A DNA stretch of 64,000 nucleotides from Chrysemys picta bellii. Taxonomy: Eukaryota > Chordata > Testudines > Emydidae. The position numbers and the translations under genes were made by a program. The notes below the pieces were generated by a model, which ran no database searches, was not told where the DNA came from, and worked only from the letters and a program-made list of their open reading frames with translations. The DNA lies in NCBI RefSeq assembly GCF_011386835.1, contig NC_088805.1, positions 16,612,836 through 16,676,835 of the forward strand, read 5' to 3'. Shown in pieces: positions 32,036 to 45,340 of the stretch. Numbering within the stretch: position 1 is the first letter of the stretch; every line of letters begins with the position of its first letter.

Positions 32036-32248
32036 GGCTTCTGGTGCTATTTTAAATTTGTTTCTCCTGGTATAACTGTCTTAAGGTAGCTACCAAACTT
32101 TATTAATGGGTCTGTAGAGTTTCTCCAGACCTGTACCTACCCATCTTTCCTCTGCAAGAAGGCCAGGCCCAGCACTGGTGGGTCTTGGATTTACCTTAAG
32201 AGGGGGGGAATCTGCTCTTCTTTGGTTTGGGATTCCACTTGCATTAAA
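32036..32248 (+). repeat. 213-bp direct duplication, copy 2
   Basis: This is the apparently identical partner of 29298-29510, displaced by exactly 2738 bases at both ends, which means no net insertion or deletion between copies. It continues into unrelated sequence (TAAGTCTTGCAG). Confidence 0.9.
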
Positions 32249-33419
32249 TAAGTCTTGCAGTGTGCCTCTAAGGACCAAGGAAGGAAGCAGGTTTCAAAAT
32301 GGAAGAACCTTTCTTGAAAACATCCTGAGAGCCTATTGCAGCCAAACCAAGGGCCTCTCAGCTTGTGTGTTTTAAGATGCTATCAACAGTAGTATTGCTA
32401 CATCAAGAGAGAAGCAGTCCTTCATTTTAGCAAGAAGAAGATGAAGATCCTTGATTCCAGTTTGCTTCTCCACCTCCCACAGGTCTTCTTCAGAGGCCTG
32501 AAGCAAAAGGAGCTTGTATGGGAACTGGAGTTTCCTCAAAAACAAGGCAACTGAATGTCTCAGAAGGTTGGTAATAGGATCTATTATAGACCCTTTCACT
32601 TCACTTCAAGAAAGCCTAGAGCTGCAGTGAGCAAAATTTGTTTCTATATGGTAGCTAATCAGTGGCCGAGATAGAGTGAATATGGTGGGTTCATTTTAGT
32701 TCACATGGACAAATGACCATATAAAAGTAGGCTAGGAAGGATTAGATTTTTGAGTGTCAATAAACATTGATTTTGCCAGACACCCACAAACCAATGAAAA
32801 AATATTTCCATCAATGATAAAAATTTAGAGATAGGCAAAATGAGAAAAATGCTGTTTGAATGCTTCATAAAGGCTGTCATTAAATAATTGTCTGGCACCC
32901 CTATAATATCCTGCAACTGTTAAAATATAATAATAATATTAAAATGGGGGGAAATGCATAACACCCAAATTTTCATGCAACTGTGGAAAATGTACATTGA
33001 TAAAAATAAAAAATGCTTAAAAATAAACATTAAAAAAAATCCAATTCTGCTAATCCTACATCAAAATCATCATTGCTCATTGACACTCTGGTTAACAGTC
33101 TTGGCAGAGGGCCAGGGCCTGGGTGGGCTGGGAGCCTGAACTATTTTCTCCCTTTGTTTTGATCCCTGAACATATTTTCTTCCCTTCTGATTGGTTGTTT
33201 TCTCCCACCCTTCCTCACACTTTCTTTGCTGCAACTTCATTCTTGCAGTCCTCCACCCATTCCATCTATCTTGTCATCCCTTCCAACTCTACGTTGCCCT
33301 TTTTCCTGTGCCCATTGTTCTATTAACTCATCTCCCCTCTTTTCCCCCTCTGCATCTGATCTCCCACTACGTAATCACATTTCTTTTTTTTAATGTGGAA
33401 CTAACATGATAGTTGCCAC

Positions 33420-33612
33420 CCATCATGCTGATCATTCTGATTACATGTTGCGTCCTCCCCCCTTCTCTCTCACACCCCCTTTCTTTTGTCTGTGCATATT
33501 GTAAGCTTTTGGGGACAAGACTGTATTTTATTGTATGTACAGTGTCTAGAGACAATGGGGCCCTGGTCCCAATGTGAGGCATTTGGGTACAAGTGAAATA
33601 CAAATACTATAT
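33420..33612 (+). repeat. CR1/L2-like LINE 3' tail
   Basis: A pyrimidine-rich lead is followed by ATTGTAAGCTTTTGGGGACA, ACTGTATTTTATTG, TGTACAGTGTCTAGAGACAA and TGGGGCCCTGGTCC, ending in an AAATACAAATACT tail. This is the clearest member of the family in the window. Confidence 0.65.
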
Positions 33613-34989
33613 GGTACGTACTCCCATCTGTATAGGTAGTCCCTCAAGGAGTCAAGAATACAGTGGAGAAGCTGACACTGCCTCTGCTTATACTGTAGCT
33701 GCTCTGTGGCTAAGAGGATTTTCATTCTTCCAAGACTGTCCATCTACCACCTTTCACAAGCACTAAATTTCACATGCACTATAAAAAGAAACCAAGAAAA
33801 TATATGAAGACTGAGAGGTGCTTCATGTAGCGTTTGCTGTTAGTTAATTTTGCCTGTAGGTGATATTTTTCATCAACCAATTCATGCAGCCCTCCAAGGG
33901 CAAAAGAACCCAGATTGGACCAGCTAAGCATATAATGAAGCCTTTTATTTAAGCTCCCCCCAAAAATCTGAATAAACCCCTGTCAAAGGAAGGAAAATAC
34001 TGTGGCCTACAGCTGTGATCAACAAATCTCTAGTGTATTTCAGTGATGTCAGAACTATTAGGAGAATTCATCTTAGTGTAGGTTGTAGCCTGTTACTATG
34101 CCATCTGCTGGTGAAAAGTTATAATTCATGTAATTTATTTAAACAATAAAATGGCTGAATTAAGCTAATTAACAAAAATCACTTACATTTTTATAGCACA
34201 TTTCATGGAAATATCTCCCAAAGGGTTTTTCAAAACGTTCTACAAACTAGGGCTCATCACTGAAATGCCACCACAACAATTTAGTGCAGGAAGTGAAGGA
34301 TGCCATATTGAAACTTCAGGAAAAAGATTTGTTTACATTATTGTACTGAGTTTAGGAAGCAGACTAAATGCGCTTTGCACGTATGAAGTAGGAGTAGCCA
34401 AGCTAGAAAGAAATAAGAATTGTCCCCAACTTAAGTCTTTGTTAGGTTTGGATTAGTTTCACTATGTGCCCCCTTTCCTTGCCCCAATCACCGTTGCTGA
34501 GATCTTAAATGGGTCTTGACAATTCGAATAGTCCCTGAGTACAGCACCCTTCTTCAAACCTTGCAAATTCACACCGTGTAATAGCATCAGGGGCTACTCT
34601 GTGGCAGAGCATGAGATCTGGCACATAGCCAAATTTAACTGCAGAGCTAAATGATCCTATTCTCACCATACCCCTAAATGTATGTGGATCAAAGAGGCTA
34701 AATTCAGGACTGAAGAGACTATTTGAACTAGGGGAAAGGAATTAAGTTTTGGGGCGGGGGCAAAGAGAGAGTTGGAGATCAGAGGGAAGAAACATTACTA
34801 TATCTAACAGCAATGTGAAAGTTGGGGCAAATATTTAAAGAACTCGTAGAAAGTGAATAAAGATGCAGAGCTAACTTTAAATCTCGGAATCTCCCACAGG
34901 CAAGTGCATTGACAAAATGAGGAGGTGAAGAAAACAGAGGAGTGAGATAGCAGTTCTAGATGTATAAATATTCTACCACCTACTGTATT

Positions 34990-35215
34990 TGTTCGAGAGA
35001 GAACATGATTAGAGCTGGGGAATGTCAGGTAGGAGACCTGGGTTCTGTTCCTGGCTCTACCCCTGACTAGTGGGTTGTTGAGCAAGTTCAGGGCATCAGC
35101 TTCCTCATCTGTAAAACAAGGCAGATAATAATGCCAACTCTTTGTGAAGGGCTTTGAGATTCTTGGGTGGAAGTAGTATCGAAGTGTAAAGTATTATTGT
35201 GTTCTATACATTCAG
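34990..35215 (+). repeat. MIR/CORE-type SINE
   Basis: Head and core are recognisable: GGAGACCTGGGTTCTGTTCC, TGGCTCTACC, GTGGGTTGTTGAGCAAGTTC, TTCCTCATCTGTAAAACAAG, AAGGGCTTTGAGATTCTTGG and a 3' AAGTATTATTG. This is the best-preserved SINE of this type here, in the + orientation. Confidence 0.8.
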
Positions 35216-36150
35216 ACATTTTTGCTTTAACTTTAGCAATATTTAATCATATGACTACTTTCATTTAAAAAAACTGCAAAAATGTATATGCACAGTGGCT
35301 GTGTTATGCTCCAAATGTGGACCCATATCTATGGGGAAATATGTATAGGCCTGCCTGAGCCAGCCTGTCATAGAATCCAGGATATGGGCTCTCTTGTGTG
35401 ATTTCTGCAAATTTGCAGTGACTTCTTCCTTTCCAGGCTGAGATCATGTTTTGGTTTGTGGAGCTTTGGAATAGGAAGGCTGGTGATGGTACTTCTCAGA
35501 GTATGTCTGGGAGGGGGAGTTCTACAGCTGAAAGGGTTTTCTTTTTATTCTGTGAAGCTTGATACTTTTCAGCATGATTTTTACCTGTTCTATAACTTCC
35601 CAGAATTTTGTTTTTAGAGACACAAATAAGCATTACCAAAATCAACCCTAGATCACTGTTCAGATTTGACAATGTGTGACAATTTTCTTGATGTTAAAGC
35701 AGATGCCTTAGGCTCAATTCATTGGTGATATCAAGCCCCAAATTGGAACACTGGGCTTTTTGCAGGTTGGGATTTAGATACATTGACAGATCTGCCTTTG
35801 ACTGCTTCCCTACACTATGCTCATTTTAGCTTGTTCAGCAATGATGGGGGTGTGATGTGACTGAGGTAAAATTGATAGTGGTGTGTAGGTGATTTGCACT
35901 AGGTTTGTCTTTAGCCAGTGTTGTCATCCCTTATTTACCAATAAATATTCATGCCATTTTTTTTAAAAGCAAGGAATTTTATTTATTTAATATTACTAAT
36001 GTCTATAGTGACTATAATAAGAATGTAAGGATCAGACCTAGTACTGAAAAGAGATTACAGATTCAGCCACAAGATGGAGCCAGAATAATGTTGGACACAC
36101 CTTGCTAGAGGTGTTTCATTGACAAAACATTTTACTATTGCATTTCTTTC

Positions 36151-36170
36151 CTCTCTCTCTCTCTCTCTCT
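36151..36170. repeat. (CT)n microsatellite
   Basis: This is a short CT dinucleotide run in intergenic DNA. Confidence 0.85.
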
Positions 36171-37039
36171 GGCATCCTCAAAAGGGATAGGGGTTTTGTG
36201 CTGATCACTTGTTTCTCCCTATTTACTAGGTCACATTCCCAAACCTACCTGAGACGAAGTATAGGCTAAAGCACCAAGGACAAAGAAATACAGAGGAAAT
36301 ATACTCTTACATTTGGAAATCCATTTTTCCTACAACTTCTGTATATAAATCACACTATCCTACAAATGAAAACCTCTCAGATAATCTGATTGCAAAGCTA
36401 CTGTCCAGAGATGGTTCTTTCGTAGCCTAGTATGTTTAGCTGGGTTGTTGGCTCTGCCCTGCTCACCAAGTTAAAAGTAGGCTGAGTGGTCAAATTTGGA
36501 AGCAGAAGGGAAAGAGGAGGAGAGAAAAGAAAAGGGCTAATAATTAGGAAGGTTTGATCAGTCTTAGACTCAAGTGGATCAGTATAAATGGGAGAGAACA
36601 GTAAAGAATTTGGTAGCAGTCTCAGAGGACAAAGTCAACAGAAATTATTGCCAGTGTCAAAGTCAAAGAGGAATCTCTCAGGGCACCAGTACAGAGAGGA
36701 GTTGCTGTGGTCCCTTCAGATGACAAAATTAAATTTAAAAAACCTGCCATTTGTGGGCTGCCTGAGTATCAAGTCACATTTCTACCATTCAGTGTCTAGA
36801 CTGCTACAGAGTGCTTATGTGTGTTTTCCTGTTGTGCTTTCCCATCTAGAAGTTGGCTTAAGTCATACTTAACTCAGAGTAATTGCACAAAGATCTTATT
36901 TCTGCCTGTTCCTGCCAAAAGAAGGATCGGGAATGAGGAACTGGCAGAACATTCCACTTGCTAGCACCTTCTCTGGCCATGCCACACCAAGGTGGGAAAT
37001 GATTATCATTACTATTATTATTTTTAACATAATCCTAGC

Positions 37040-37125
37040 ACAGACAGGGCACATTGTAGTTTTACCTTGATGTAACTGGTCAAGATGAACCCATCAAAGT
37101 AAAACTACAATGTGCCTTGTCTGCA
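37040..37125. mobile_element. Small foldback element
   Basis: The left arm ACAGACAGGGCACATTGTAG-TTTTAC (37040-37065) pairs with the right arm GTAAAACTACAATGTGCCTT-GTCTGCA (37099-37125). There is about one mismatch over 25 positions and a 33-base loop. It is a MITE or its remnant; the superfamily is unknown. Confidence 0.75.
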
Positions 37126-40100
37126 CTAGTGAATACATTGTAAAATCCTATTCTGTTAGCTATCTCTTTGTAAAACTACCTCTCATCTCTCTTTCCTGGT
37201 ATAGAAGTTGTCTACAGCTTTGCTAAGGAAACGCATGCATAAGCTAGCTCCAGTAAATAAACTACCTTCCTGAAAAGAAATCCACATGACCTGTTGGACA
37301 TTCGTGGAGGCTTGTCACTCATCGACTGGTTTGAAAAGCCAAAGCTGCTTTTGATGCCTATAGATGATGGATGAGCTTTTGACTGGTGTATTACACCAGG
37401 TGTAGGCATATCTAGTAAGAGAGACGATTTTTTGATGGCCAGCCAAATATATGGTTTTTTTCTTTTCCCTTTATCAAATTCTCAGTAGCAGTAGCCAGCA
37501 TGAAAGTATTGGTGAATTTAGGAACAGACCAATCACAGCATGTACACTTTTCACTGAGCTGGGAATGTATTCATTCCCTTTTTACATGTAATCTTACTGC
37601 ATAACTGGTAACACTCAGGAAAAAGAATCGCTAAACCGCTTCTCTGAGGGTGGTTATATCTTTCCAATACAGTTTGTTCCTAATATTATTCAATTAGAAA
37701 CCATGTAAACACATTTTATTTAAAATAAATACTGCCTGTGGGGTAAGTAGACTAAAGGAAAATAAATTTACTTAAACATTAGTGTCCTTCCAAATCTAAC
37801 CTTTAATGTTTATGCAGCCAAAGAGAACCTTGTGCATGTTTCATACATGACATCAATAGAGACAGCATAACAATTCTTTAAAAACCTAGCATGGCTTCTC
37901 TGACTTAAAAGATATGCTTGAGCCAGGGGAGGCAACTCAGTCTCTCCAAGATTTCATTTTCATCTCCATTAACTTCTTCACAATGCGCTCTCTCGTCTCT
38001 CCAATCCTTTAACTTTGGAGGTCTATTTACTCAGACGTAAAGGCAGGGAGATGAAAATATTCAACTCTTACAATATGAGTCTCATGTAAAATACTTCAAT
38101 GTTTCCTCCTGGCCAGGACAGAATGTAGGGAAAGGTTACAAGTGTTTTGTTCTAGGTTTTAAAATGACCAAGAAACACCCCTCTTTCTGAATAACTATTG
38201 CACAAAGCTTGACTCCCCTGCCTTTAGCCTGTTGCTGTTTATACCAGATATCTACCTGTACACATATACTTAAGGCATGTTTATACAAGACACATGTCAA
38301 CAGAAAATGAATACCAGATTTGTTCCATGTCTCTCAAACTACAGGCCTAATTCTTTTAGCAAGCAATGGCAGGCTAACAATAGCCAGGGTCTGACTAAAG
38401 CTGGAGAAAGAGAAGAGGAAGTGTAATATTGATTATATAATGTGCATGTGTCTATTGTGTTTTTTCTCTTCATTGAGTTTTTTCCTTTTGAACTAAAGTG
38501 CTTTGTTTCTGCTTTATTATTACTAAATACATTGTTAGTTCTGATACAGTGCATGCTATAATCTACTTGCATGCATTAAATATCATGGTCTTGCTAAGGC
38601 CCAATTAGTGTGCATGTGTTGTTGCTCTAGTTAATTGCATGTTATCACTCAGTTGACACACTACAGTGAGGTCCAAATGCTCTTCTATACAGTGAAATCA
38701 CACACTCTATAAGGGAATAATTGGAAAACTGGTGAGATTTTGTCCATTCTTGTCACGGTGAAGGAAGTCCTGATCCTTGCAGTGCCAGGGTTAGCTCATC
38801 ATGGGGTTACAGAAAAAAAAATCTCCTTCCTCATTCTGAAGTTACACAGCCACTCCCAGGGCTTCAAAGCAACACTGCAGCTGGGAACATCATCCTCAAG
38901 TTCTGTATGAAGCTACTCCTCCAGGTGTGAGGGCACACAACCAGTGCAAGCGAAATTCCCTGAATTGCATGACATGGACTCTAGCTCTGACAGATTAACC
39001 AAATCTGCACCTTTCAGTTAGTCCGACTCCTTTAGGAGAGAGGAACTCCATTTTAAGCACAAATTTGCTCCAATTCCAATATTGTACTAACCCACTTTCA
39101 CAATCAAAATATTTAGTTCCAAATGCTGAATTCTGAAATTAAGACCACAGAAAATGTGTTAAAAGTGCTTAGCACTTACATTATGCTGTCCATCTTTAAT
39201 GTACTTTTAAAAAAAAATCTAATTCATCTTCACAACAATCCTGTAGTTGGTAGATAAATATTTTTATTCTCATTTTATGGAAGGGGAAACCTAGGCAGAG
39301 AATGTGAGTGATTTGCCCAAGGATAGTCAGGATTAGAACTCCGGAGTTCCTGACTCCCAGTCCTATGTTCAGACTAGATCTCATGCTAAATCTATAATGC
39401 CAATTAAGATTGAAAAGATTGTCAACTCTTAATGATTGCTTTGACAACTATTTTTGTTTCTGTACCTTATTTGCTAGCATTCTGAAGTGTATTAGAACAT
39501 TTAAACTTATTGCACTATGCTAACTTTAGGCCTTTACCTTTATTATGACTTACATTTTTATCCTAGCTTTTTGTCTTCTATGAAAGTGAATCCTATAGTA
39601 CATGTGGGTTTTAATCATACAAGGTTATGGGATACATTTGAGACAAGCTGAGTCCCGTCATAGCTTCTCTTCTAGGAAAACAATTGCTGATAGCTTTCTT
39701 TTGTAAGTAATGTCTGAATTATTCCTGTGTCCCTCGAAAGAATATCTGGAGTGCCAATACCAACCAACAGGGAGGGCAGAAAAATGATCAGTTACAGGGC
39801 TTCCCCACCTCTTCTGCTCAGCCAGCCAGCTGCTTGTGGCTTCTGCAGCTGTCCCTGATTTTGAGGACAATTAGATCTTTATGTATCCATACTTTCCAAA
39901 GATCAGATACTAAAAGAGGCAAGTGCCCACACCTCGCAGATGAACTCTAAGAACTAAGGCTGTCACCTGTCCTAATGCTAGTACCCTCTCATTAACGTAT
40001 TTAGATCAAAAAGACACATGGAGACAATTATTGCTGATATAAAGGTTTGTTTGTTTGCTTAAAGAAAGGCAACTACAGTATGTTCAGGGTAACTGCACCT

Positions 40101-40718
40101 GGATTCCTCCTCTGTGATTCTTCAAGGGCACCCACTCTTGATTCCTGGCTCTTTAGCCATTACTGCTTTTGGGCAGAGACCACTGTCTCTCTCCCTCTTC
40201 ACTAGAGGTCTTCCAGGCTGCACAGTTCCTTGCCTACACAGTGATATCCTCAGCAAGCCAAACCACCTAAAAGGCAGGCACCTGCACTTTGCTTTCTCTC
40301 CAGAGGCTATGAATAGCATAAATATCCCATAGTTAAAAGTTAGCACCTAGTTCTTAACAAGCAAGCACATTTATTCTTAAGGTGAAAGCATTATAGAGAA
40401 AACATATTAAAAACATTAAAAGAACCTGTGTGCATGTTAAAAATCTTACCAGAGGTCACTCCACCTCCAACCATGGGCTCTGGTAGATTTCAGTCCTTCA
40501 AAACCTACAAATGGATTTGTACCAAGTTCACAACTATCTCATATTTAGAACCAGAACAAACATGAATAGTTCAGTCTTTCCTTTATACAGCTTGGATCTT
40601 TGATCTTAGCCTTGTGATCAGCAGACAAAAGCCCATTCCTCAGGGTGTAGCTTCAAAAAGCTAGGTTTTCATTCATCACCCCCTAGATATTTCCCACAAA
40701 AGCCACTTAACACTTTTT
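37126..40718. other. Intergenic DNA, no gene seen
   Basis: No coding region is recognised. One MIR-type SINE on the minus strand is listed separately. Confidence 0.7.
39150..39400 (-). repeat. MIR/CORE-type SINE
   Basis: Reading the + strand, words of the antisense orientation appear in order: ATTCATCTTCACAACAATCC, TTATTCTCATTTTATGGAAG, GGGAAACCTAGGCAGAGAAT, GTGATTTGCCCAAGGATAGT and TTCCTGACTCCCAGTCC. These are the complement of a tRNA-derived core SINE. Confidence 0.7.
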
Positions 40719-41014
40719 GAGCTCATCTACACTACCACACGGGGTCAATCTAAGATACGCAACTTCAGCTACATGAATAGCATAGCTGAAGTCAAGGTAC
40801 TTAGATTTACTTACTGCAGTGTCTTCACTGCGGTAAGTTGACAGCTGACGGTCTCCCGTTGACTTCGCTTGCGCTCCTCATTCTGGTGGAGTACCGGAGT
40901 TGATGGGAGAGCACTCAGCGGTTGATTTATCGCATCTATACTAGATACGATAAATCGACCCCTGCTGGATCAATCGCTGCCTGCCGATCTGGTCGGTAGT
41001 GCAGACAAGCCCTT
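40719..41014. mobile_element. MITE with terminal inverted repeats (~296 bp)
   Basis: The left end GAGCTCATCTACACTACCAC is an imperfect inverted copy of the right end CGGTAGTGCAGACAAGCCC. The interior has several smaller inverted pairs, such as CGATAAATCGACC and the ATTTATCGCATCTATACTAG region, and is CpG-richer than its surroundings. It has no coding capacity. I recognise it as a turtle MITE family, but the superfamily and target-site duplication are not established. Confidence 0.65.
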
Positions 41015-43149
41015 AGTTCCAAAAGTCCATTCTTAGCTGCTACGTTGTTCAATATAGTCCTTTAAACCCCCAGGTCTCACAACTGTCACATCTTCCACCC
41101 TTGGAGGTTACATACAATACCAGCCCACAATAATATATAAACCATTCATTTAATACAATGGACCCCAAAGATACTTAAATTTAATTCACCAAGGTCTCCC
41201 AAAGATATTGCAGGAAGCTGTCATTTCCCATTGTATATAACAAACATTCAGCTCTAATAAGTTGTTACCGTTATCAGTCAGTGCAATGTCTAGATTTTTC
41301 TAGTTAAACTAGACATTTGGTAAGTGCTATAAAAACAAATCCAAGAGCCAAATTAGTTGATGTACGAAAAAAATTATAGCTAATAAGCCTTTAAGCTGTC
41401 AACACATCTCTTTGTACAGGGCTGGTTAACTCTGGTGAACTTCTTTGCTTTAGGTGGGACGTTTTCTTTTGCCAAAATTATTTTACGTGTGCATGTATTT
41501 GTCAATTTGAATATCAAGGAAGTACAGTTTAAAATATGTTCTTGGTACTTTCATAGCCTCAGACAGAGATTAAAAGTAAAGTTACCACATAGTCACTTCA
41601 TTGCAATGAAAAGCAAAACATTCAGTCAACATTCAGCAGCATTTTAGTATACATAGTGTGCGTGTAAGGGCAGATGTGTATGTGTGCCCATTTAAAAGTC
41701 ACCTTAAAACATTCATTTGCTAGTTTTATAGCCAGCAAATGGATTTCTCTGCAAATATCTCACTACTCCATTTCAGGATAGCTGTGAGAACCCATCATAT
41801 TTTCAGGACAAATTAGAATGACATTTAATTTTGCATTATGTTCTAAAAACCCTTGCCCTTTTTCTGGTTGTATTCCCGATATGTAATGGCACCATTGTGT
41901 GTGTTGGGGTATGTAAGTATTATACAGTGCATTTTAAGATTTCTTCCTGATACACCAAGCTGAGGAAGGACTTGTTAAAAAATCATTGCTATCTAACATG
42001 CTAAAATGTTGATCTACTGCGTCACCCTTAATATTACTTTACACACATTTCCAACTGCATAAAATGTGAGAGATGCTATTTCAATTCATTTTATCATTTA
42101 TCCGCTTCAAGGGAGAATAAACAGCTTTACAATGAATGTACAAAGCCATTTTTTCTTTGGGATGTAATAAACAGTTTGATAACTCATTAGCTTCCTTCCC
42201 TACATGACCATTACCACTGTGAAGAACCAATTGGTTTTGTTCCCCTTTGTTTTGCACACTCACTTTAGAAACAAACACTATGCACGTGGCTTGTTGTGCA
42301 CTGACTCCCCTCATATTGCTTCTCAAGGGAAGTGTATACTCTGTTTTTGTTGAAGTACTCCATGAACACTATGAACTAATGAGATTATGGCATCATAAAT
42401 CTGAGCAAGTGAGCATGGGATTTTTTAGGCAGATGCTTTGTTTTTGTGTAAGACTAATTATTGACTAATATTTGGAGAAAAGTTTTTTGTTACAAATTCA
42501 AACAAACTCTCCCTTCTTTTTCAACAGTGGGCTAAAAAGCTCTTACTCCAATTCTTTGGTCCTCCAAAGAGTTCTCTACTCAAAACAGGGTAGACAAAAT
42601 TTTATATTTGTAAAGTTAAAAAAAAAAATAGAACTTTTAAAAATCCCAATATTTCTGAGCCTTTTTCATATATCATAAAGAAGCAACAGAGGGTACAAGC
42701 CCAATTCTCTTCCCCTTGTAGGCCACCTTTAAAGTTCCTTTGCATCCCTCCTCCTCACCACACCTTTTTTATTAGCATTCTTGTTTATAGAAGGGCTTTT
42801 TATGCTTTTGGCTATAAATCACAAATCAGTGCTATTTCTAAAGCGTTATCAGCACTGCAGTGTAATGACTGCATGGCATCTCTCCAAGTCCTGCACCCAC
42901 TGAATTCCAAGGCTGTAAACCACACCCTACTGTTCTGATTAGAGTCCTGTAAAAATAAGAGACCCTCCTTCTCTAAACTCACCTTTAATAAGTTCTCTCA
43001 CAATGCAGAGTCCATAATAAATATAGAGGCAGGAGCTGCCGCACTCTAGAAATCAATATTTGTAATTAAAACACTGAATATTATAATAGCAAAGATAAAA
43101 GGTGGCTGTGGTATAACTGGAGCATTACCAGGGGAGTTTGTTTGTTTTT

Positions 43150-43270
43150 TGACAGTAGCACCTACTGTCTCCACTCAAGATCAGGGTCCCATTGTGCTAG
43201 ACACTGTACAAAAACATAGTAAGAGACAGACCTTGCCCTAAAACACTCATAGTCTAACTAGAATAGAAAT
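43150..43270 (-). repeat. CR1/L2-like LINE 3' tail fragment
   Basis: The + strand shows the complement: AGTAGCACCTACTGTCTCCA, GATCAGGGTCCCATTGTGCT, AGACACTGTACAAAAACATA, AGAGACAGACCTTGCCCTAA and ATAGTCTAACTAG. It is the same family as 33420, opposite strand. Confidence 0.65.
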
Positions 43271-44219
43271 GAATACTTCTTAGTTTGGTCTCTTCCCTGT
43301 TTTCCATTTATTCAGACTCCTGTCCATCGCCAAAGTCTCATTAGAAAATCCACAGTATTTTCAACCAAGTAATGTATCGGTACAGAAATGCAGGTCCATT
43401 CGGATAAGCCTTAACCTACCATTGAAGGGAAAAACTGAGTGCATCCTTGACCTGTCCACATCTTAAAACAAAGGGGAATGGATAGCTATCCACCAGGGAA
43501 GCATGTCTATATGTTACCAGGGAAACAAACAGCAAAAATAAAGGAACCCCCTGTGTCCTTGTCATTTAGATTTTTTTCAACTGGAAACAGGGCCTGCGTT
43601 AAAATAATGAAGACATTGTTCTGCCTTCAGGACTGTGTGCTGTCCTCACTGGATGACAGACATATGTTTCTGCCCATCATGTTGTCACTCATAAGGAGAG
43701 CCACCCAGGTATATATTCAGAGGAGAACCATTAATATTTTCTAATCCTTGAGCAGTGTGCAACACACCCATCTTCTAATGAACTCCAACCACCTCAAGCT
43801 GTGGTCATGGCAAATGTCTCATATTAAGCAGGGTCGAAGCTAATAAGTATTTTTGGACACCCATAAAGAGGAGTTAAACTGAATCATGGTGGGGAGTAAG
43901 GATACAAAGAAACTTTAAAGGTGACCTGCAAAGGGAAGAAATTGGGCTTGTGCCCTCTTTTGCTTCTTTATGCTATATAAAAAGGGCTCAGGAGTTGGTG
44001 GTGATTCAGTAGGTGTTATTCTTCCCTGTGAGTCAGTATTGGAAACATGTATCAGCTGGATGTTAGGAAGGGAGAAGTTGTAATGTTGCAGTCATTACAT
44101 ATTTCAAATGAGATGCAAAATGGGGACACTATGTACTTGTTGTCAATGAAAGGTACTAAGTGCAAGATTATCGTTCTAACTCAAGTATGTGTGAAATTTT
44201 GTACCTTTTCCTTAAATTA

Positions 44220-44305
44220 TGGCCTGTGATCCTGTACTGTCAAAGTCAATGGGAGCTTGGCTGCTCCTTTCAATGAGCATAGGATGAAGCCCCCTGTGTG
44301 AACTA
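44220..44305. mobile_element. Palindromic CAATGGGAG-type MITE remnant
   Basis: CCTGTGATCCTGTACTGTCA-AAGTCAATGGGAG on the left pairs loosely with TTCAATGAGCATAGGATGAA on the right. It resembles short palindromic elements frequent in reptiles. Confidence 0.45.
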
Positions 44306-44494
44306 GTTGTTCTCCCATCCAGATCATAACAATTACATGTAGAGATGGAGACAGAAGAGAGAGAGATTGGTATTTTTTCTGGGGGAAGTGTCTTCCACCT
44401 CCTGATGGAACTCTACAAACAAACCCTCAATACCTAGCATCAGAACCATATTTTCCAAGATGAGGGCTGGATGGGACTTGCTTCAGAACTAGTG

Positions 44495-44675
44495 ATCAGT
44501 GTTGTACTTACTTGCTGCGTAATCTTGGACAAGTCACTTGATGTCTCTGCCTTGGTTTCCCCAATCTGCAAAATTCTTATCTCACAGAGAAGTGTTTAAA
44601 GGATTAATAACTCAAGACTGGTACAGTGCTTTGAATAGGTAAAGCACCACATAAGTGTTAAGTAGTATTAATAGG
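44495..44675 (+). repeat. MIR/CORE-type SINE fragment
   Basis: The order GTAATCTTGGACAAGTCACT, TGATGTCTCTGCCTTGGTTT, CCCCAATCTGCAAAATTCTT, then AGTGCTTTGAATAGGTAAAG and AAGTGTTAAGTAGTATTAAT matches the core and 3' part of the family. The tRNA head is missing or too diverged. Confidence 0.75.
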
Positions 44676-44814
44676 CAGAGAGGTCACTGCTGAGTAATGT
44701 GCATGTATGGAGTACAGATGGAGGGATATTTTTTCACTCAACAGGATGTTTTGGGCAAATGTTGGAATATAAGCTTTCCATGGCAGTTGGTTTTGGATAG
44801 TTCAGAGTGGCAGT

Positions 44815-45340
44815 TGAGTTCGAATGGATGAAACATAGATCAGCCATACTCTATCACAGCAGTGGTCCATCTCATCCAGTATCCTGCAGTTACTAGGACA
44901 ACCAGAAAATCTATGAAATCTCTCTGGCTGACAGTGGCCAGTATCAGATATATCAGAATAAAGCACAAGAAACACGACATGGACCATTTACAATAACCAT
45001 CCCATGGGAGGAAATTTCTTTCTACTGTTTCAGTTAGACCTGAAGCATGAGGATTTATTACTTATGATTTTTATTCTCCATATTCTCCATTTTAAAAAAA
45101 AAATCCTGCTACATTCTGGCTAATGGTATCTAGAGGCAATGAATTCTCTGGGTTAATTATGCATTGTGTAAAAAAGTATTTCCTTTTATCTCTTAAGTTT
45201 TCTGCCTTTAAGTTAATCAACTGTTCTCTTGTTCTTATTAAAGAGCCACCCTGAAATTACCATCTTTGTCCCATTCATTATTTTATATACCTCTACTTTA
45301 TCCCCTTTTTTTGTTGCGATTCTCCTCTCTTATTTGATTC
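44815..45340 (+). repeat. Diverged L3/CR1-type LINE 3' remnant
   Basis: Recognisable words in order are GATCAGCCATACTC, GTGGTCCATCTCATCCAGTA, CTGACAGTGGCCAGTATCAG, GTAAAAAAGTATTTCCTTTT, TTGTTCTTATTAAAGAGC and ATTTTATATACCTCTACTTT. This order fits the 3' region of CR1/L3-like LINEs of amniotes. It is heavily diverged, with no ORF. Confidence 0.6.

Larger units (their letters stand above)
32249..37030. other. Intergenic DNA, no gene seen
   Basis: The DNA is AT-rich with scattered old repeats (annotated separately at 33420 and 34990). A (CT)n run lies at 36151-36170. The ORFs present have no recognisable protein similarity. Confidence 0.7.
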
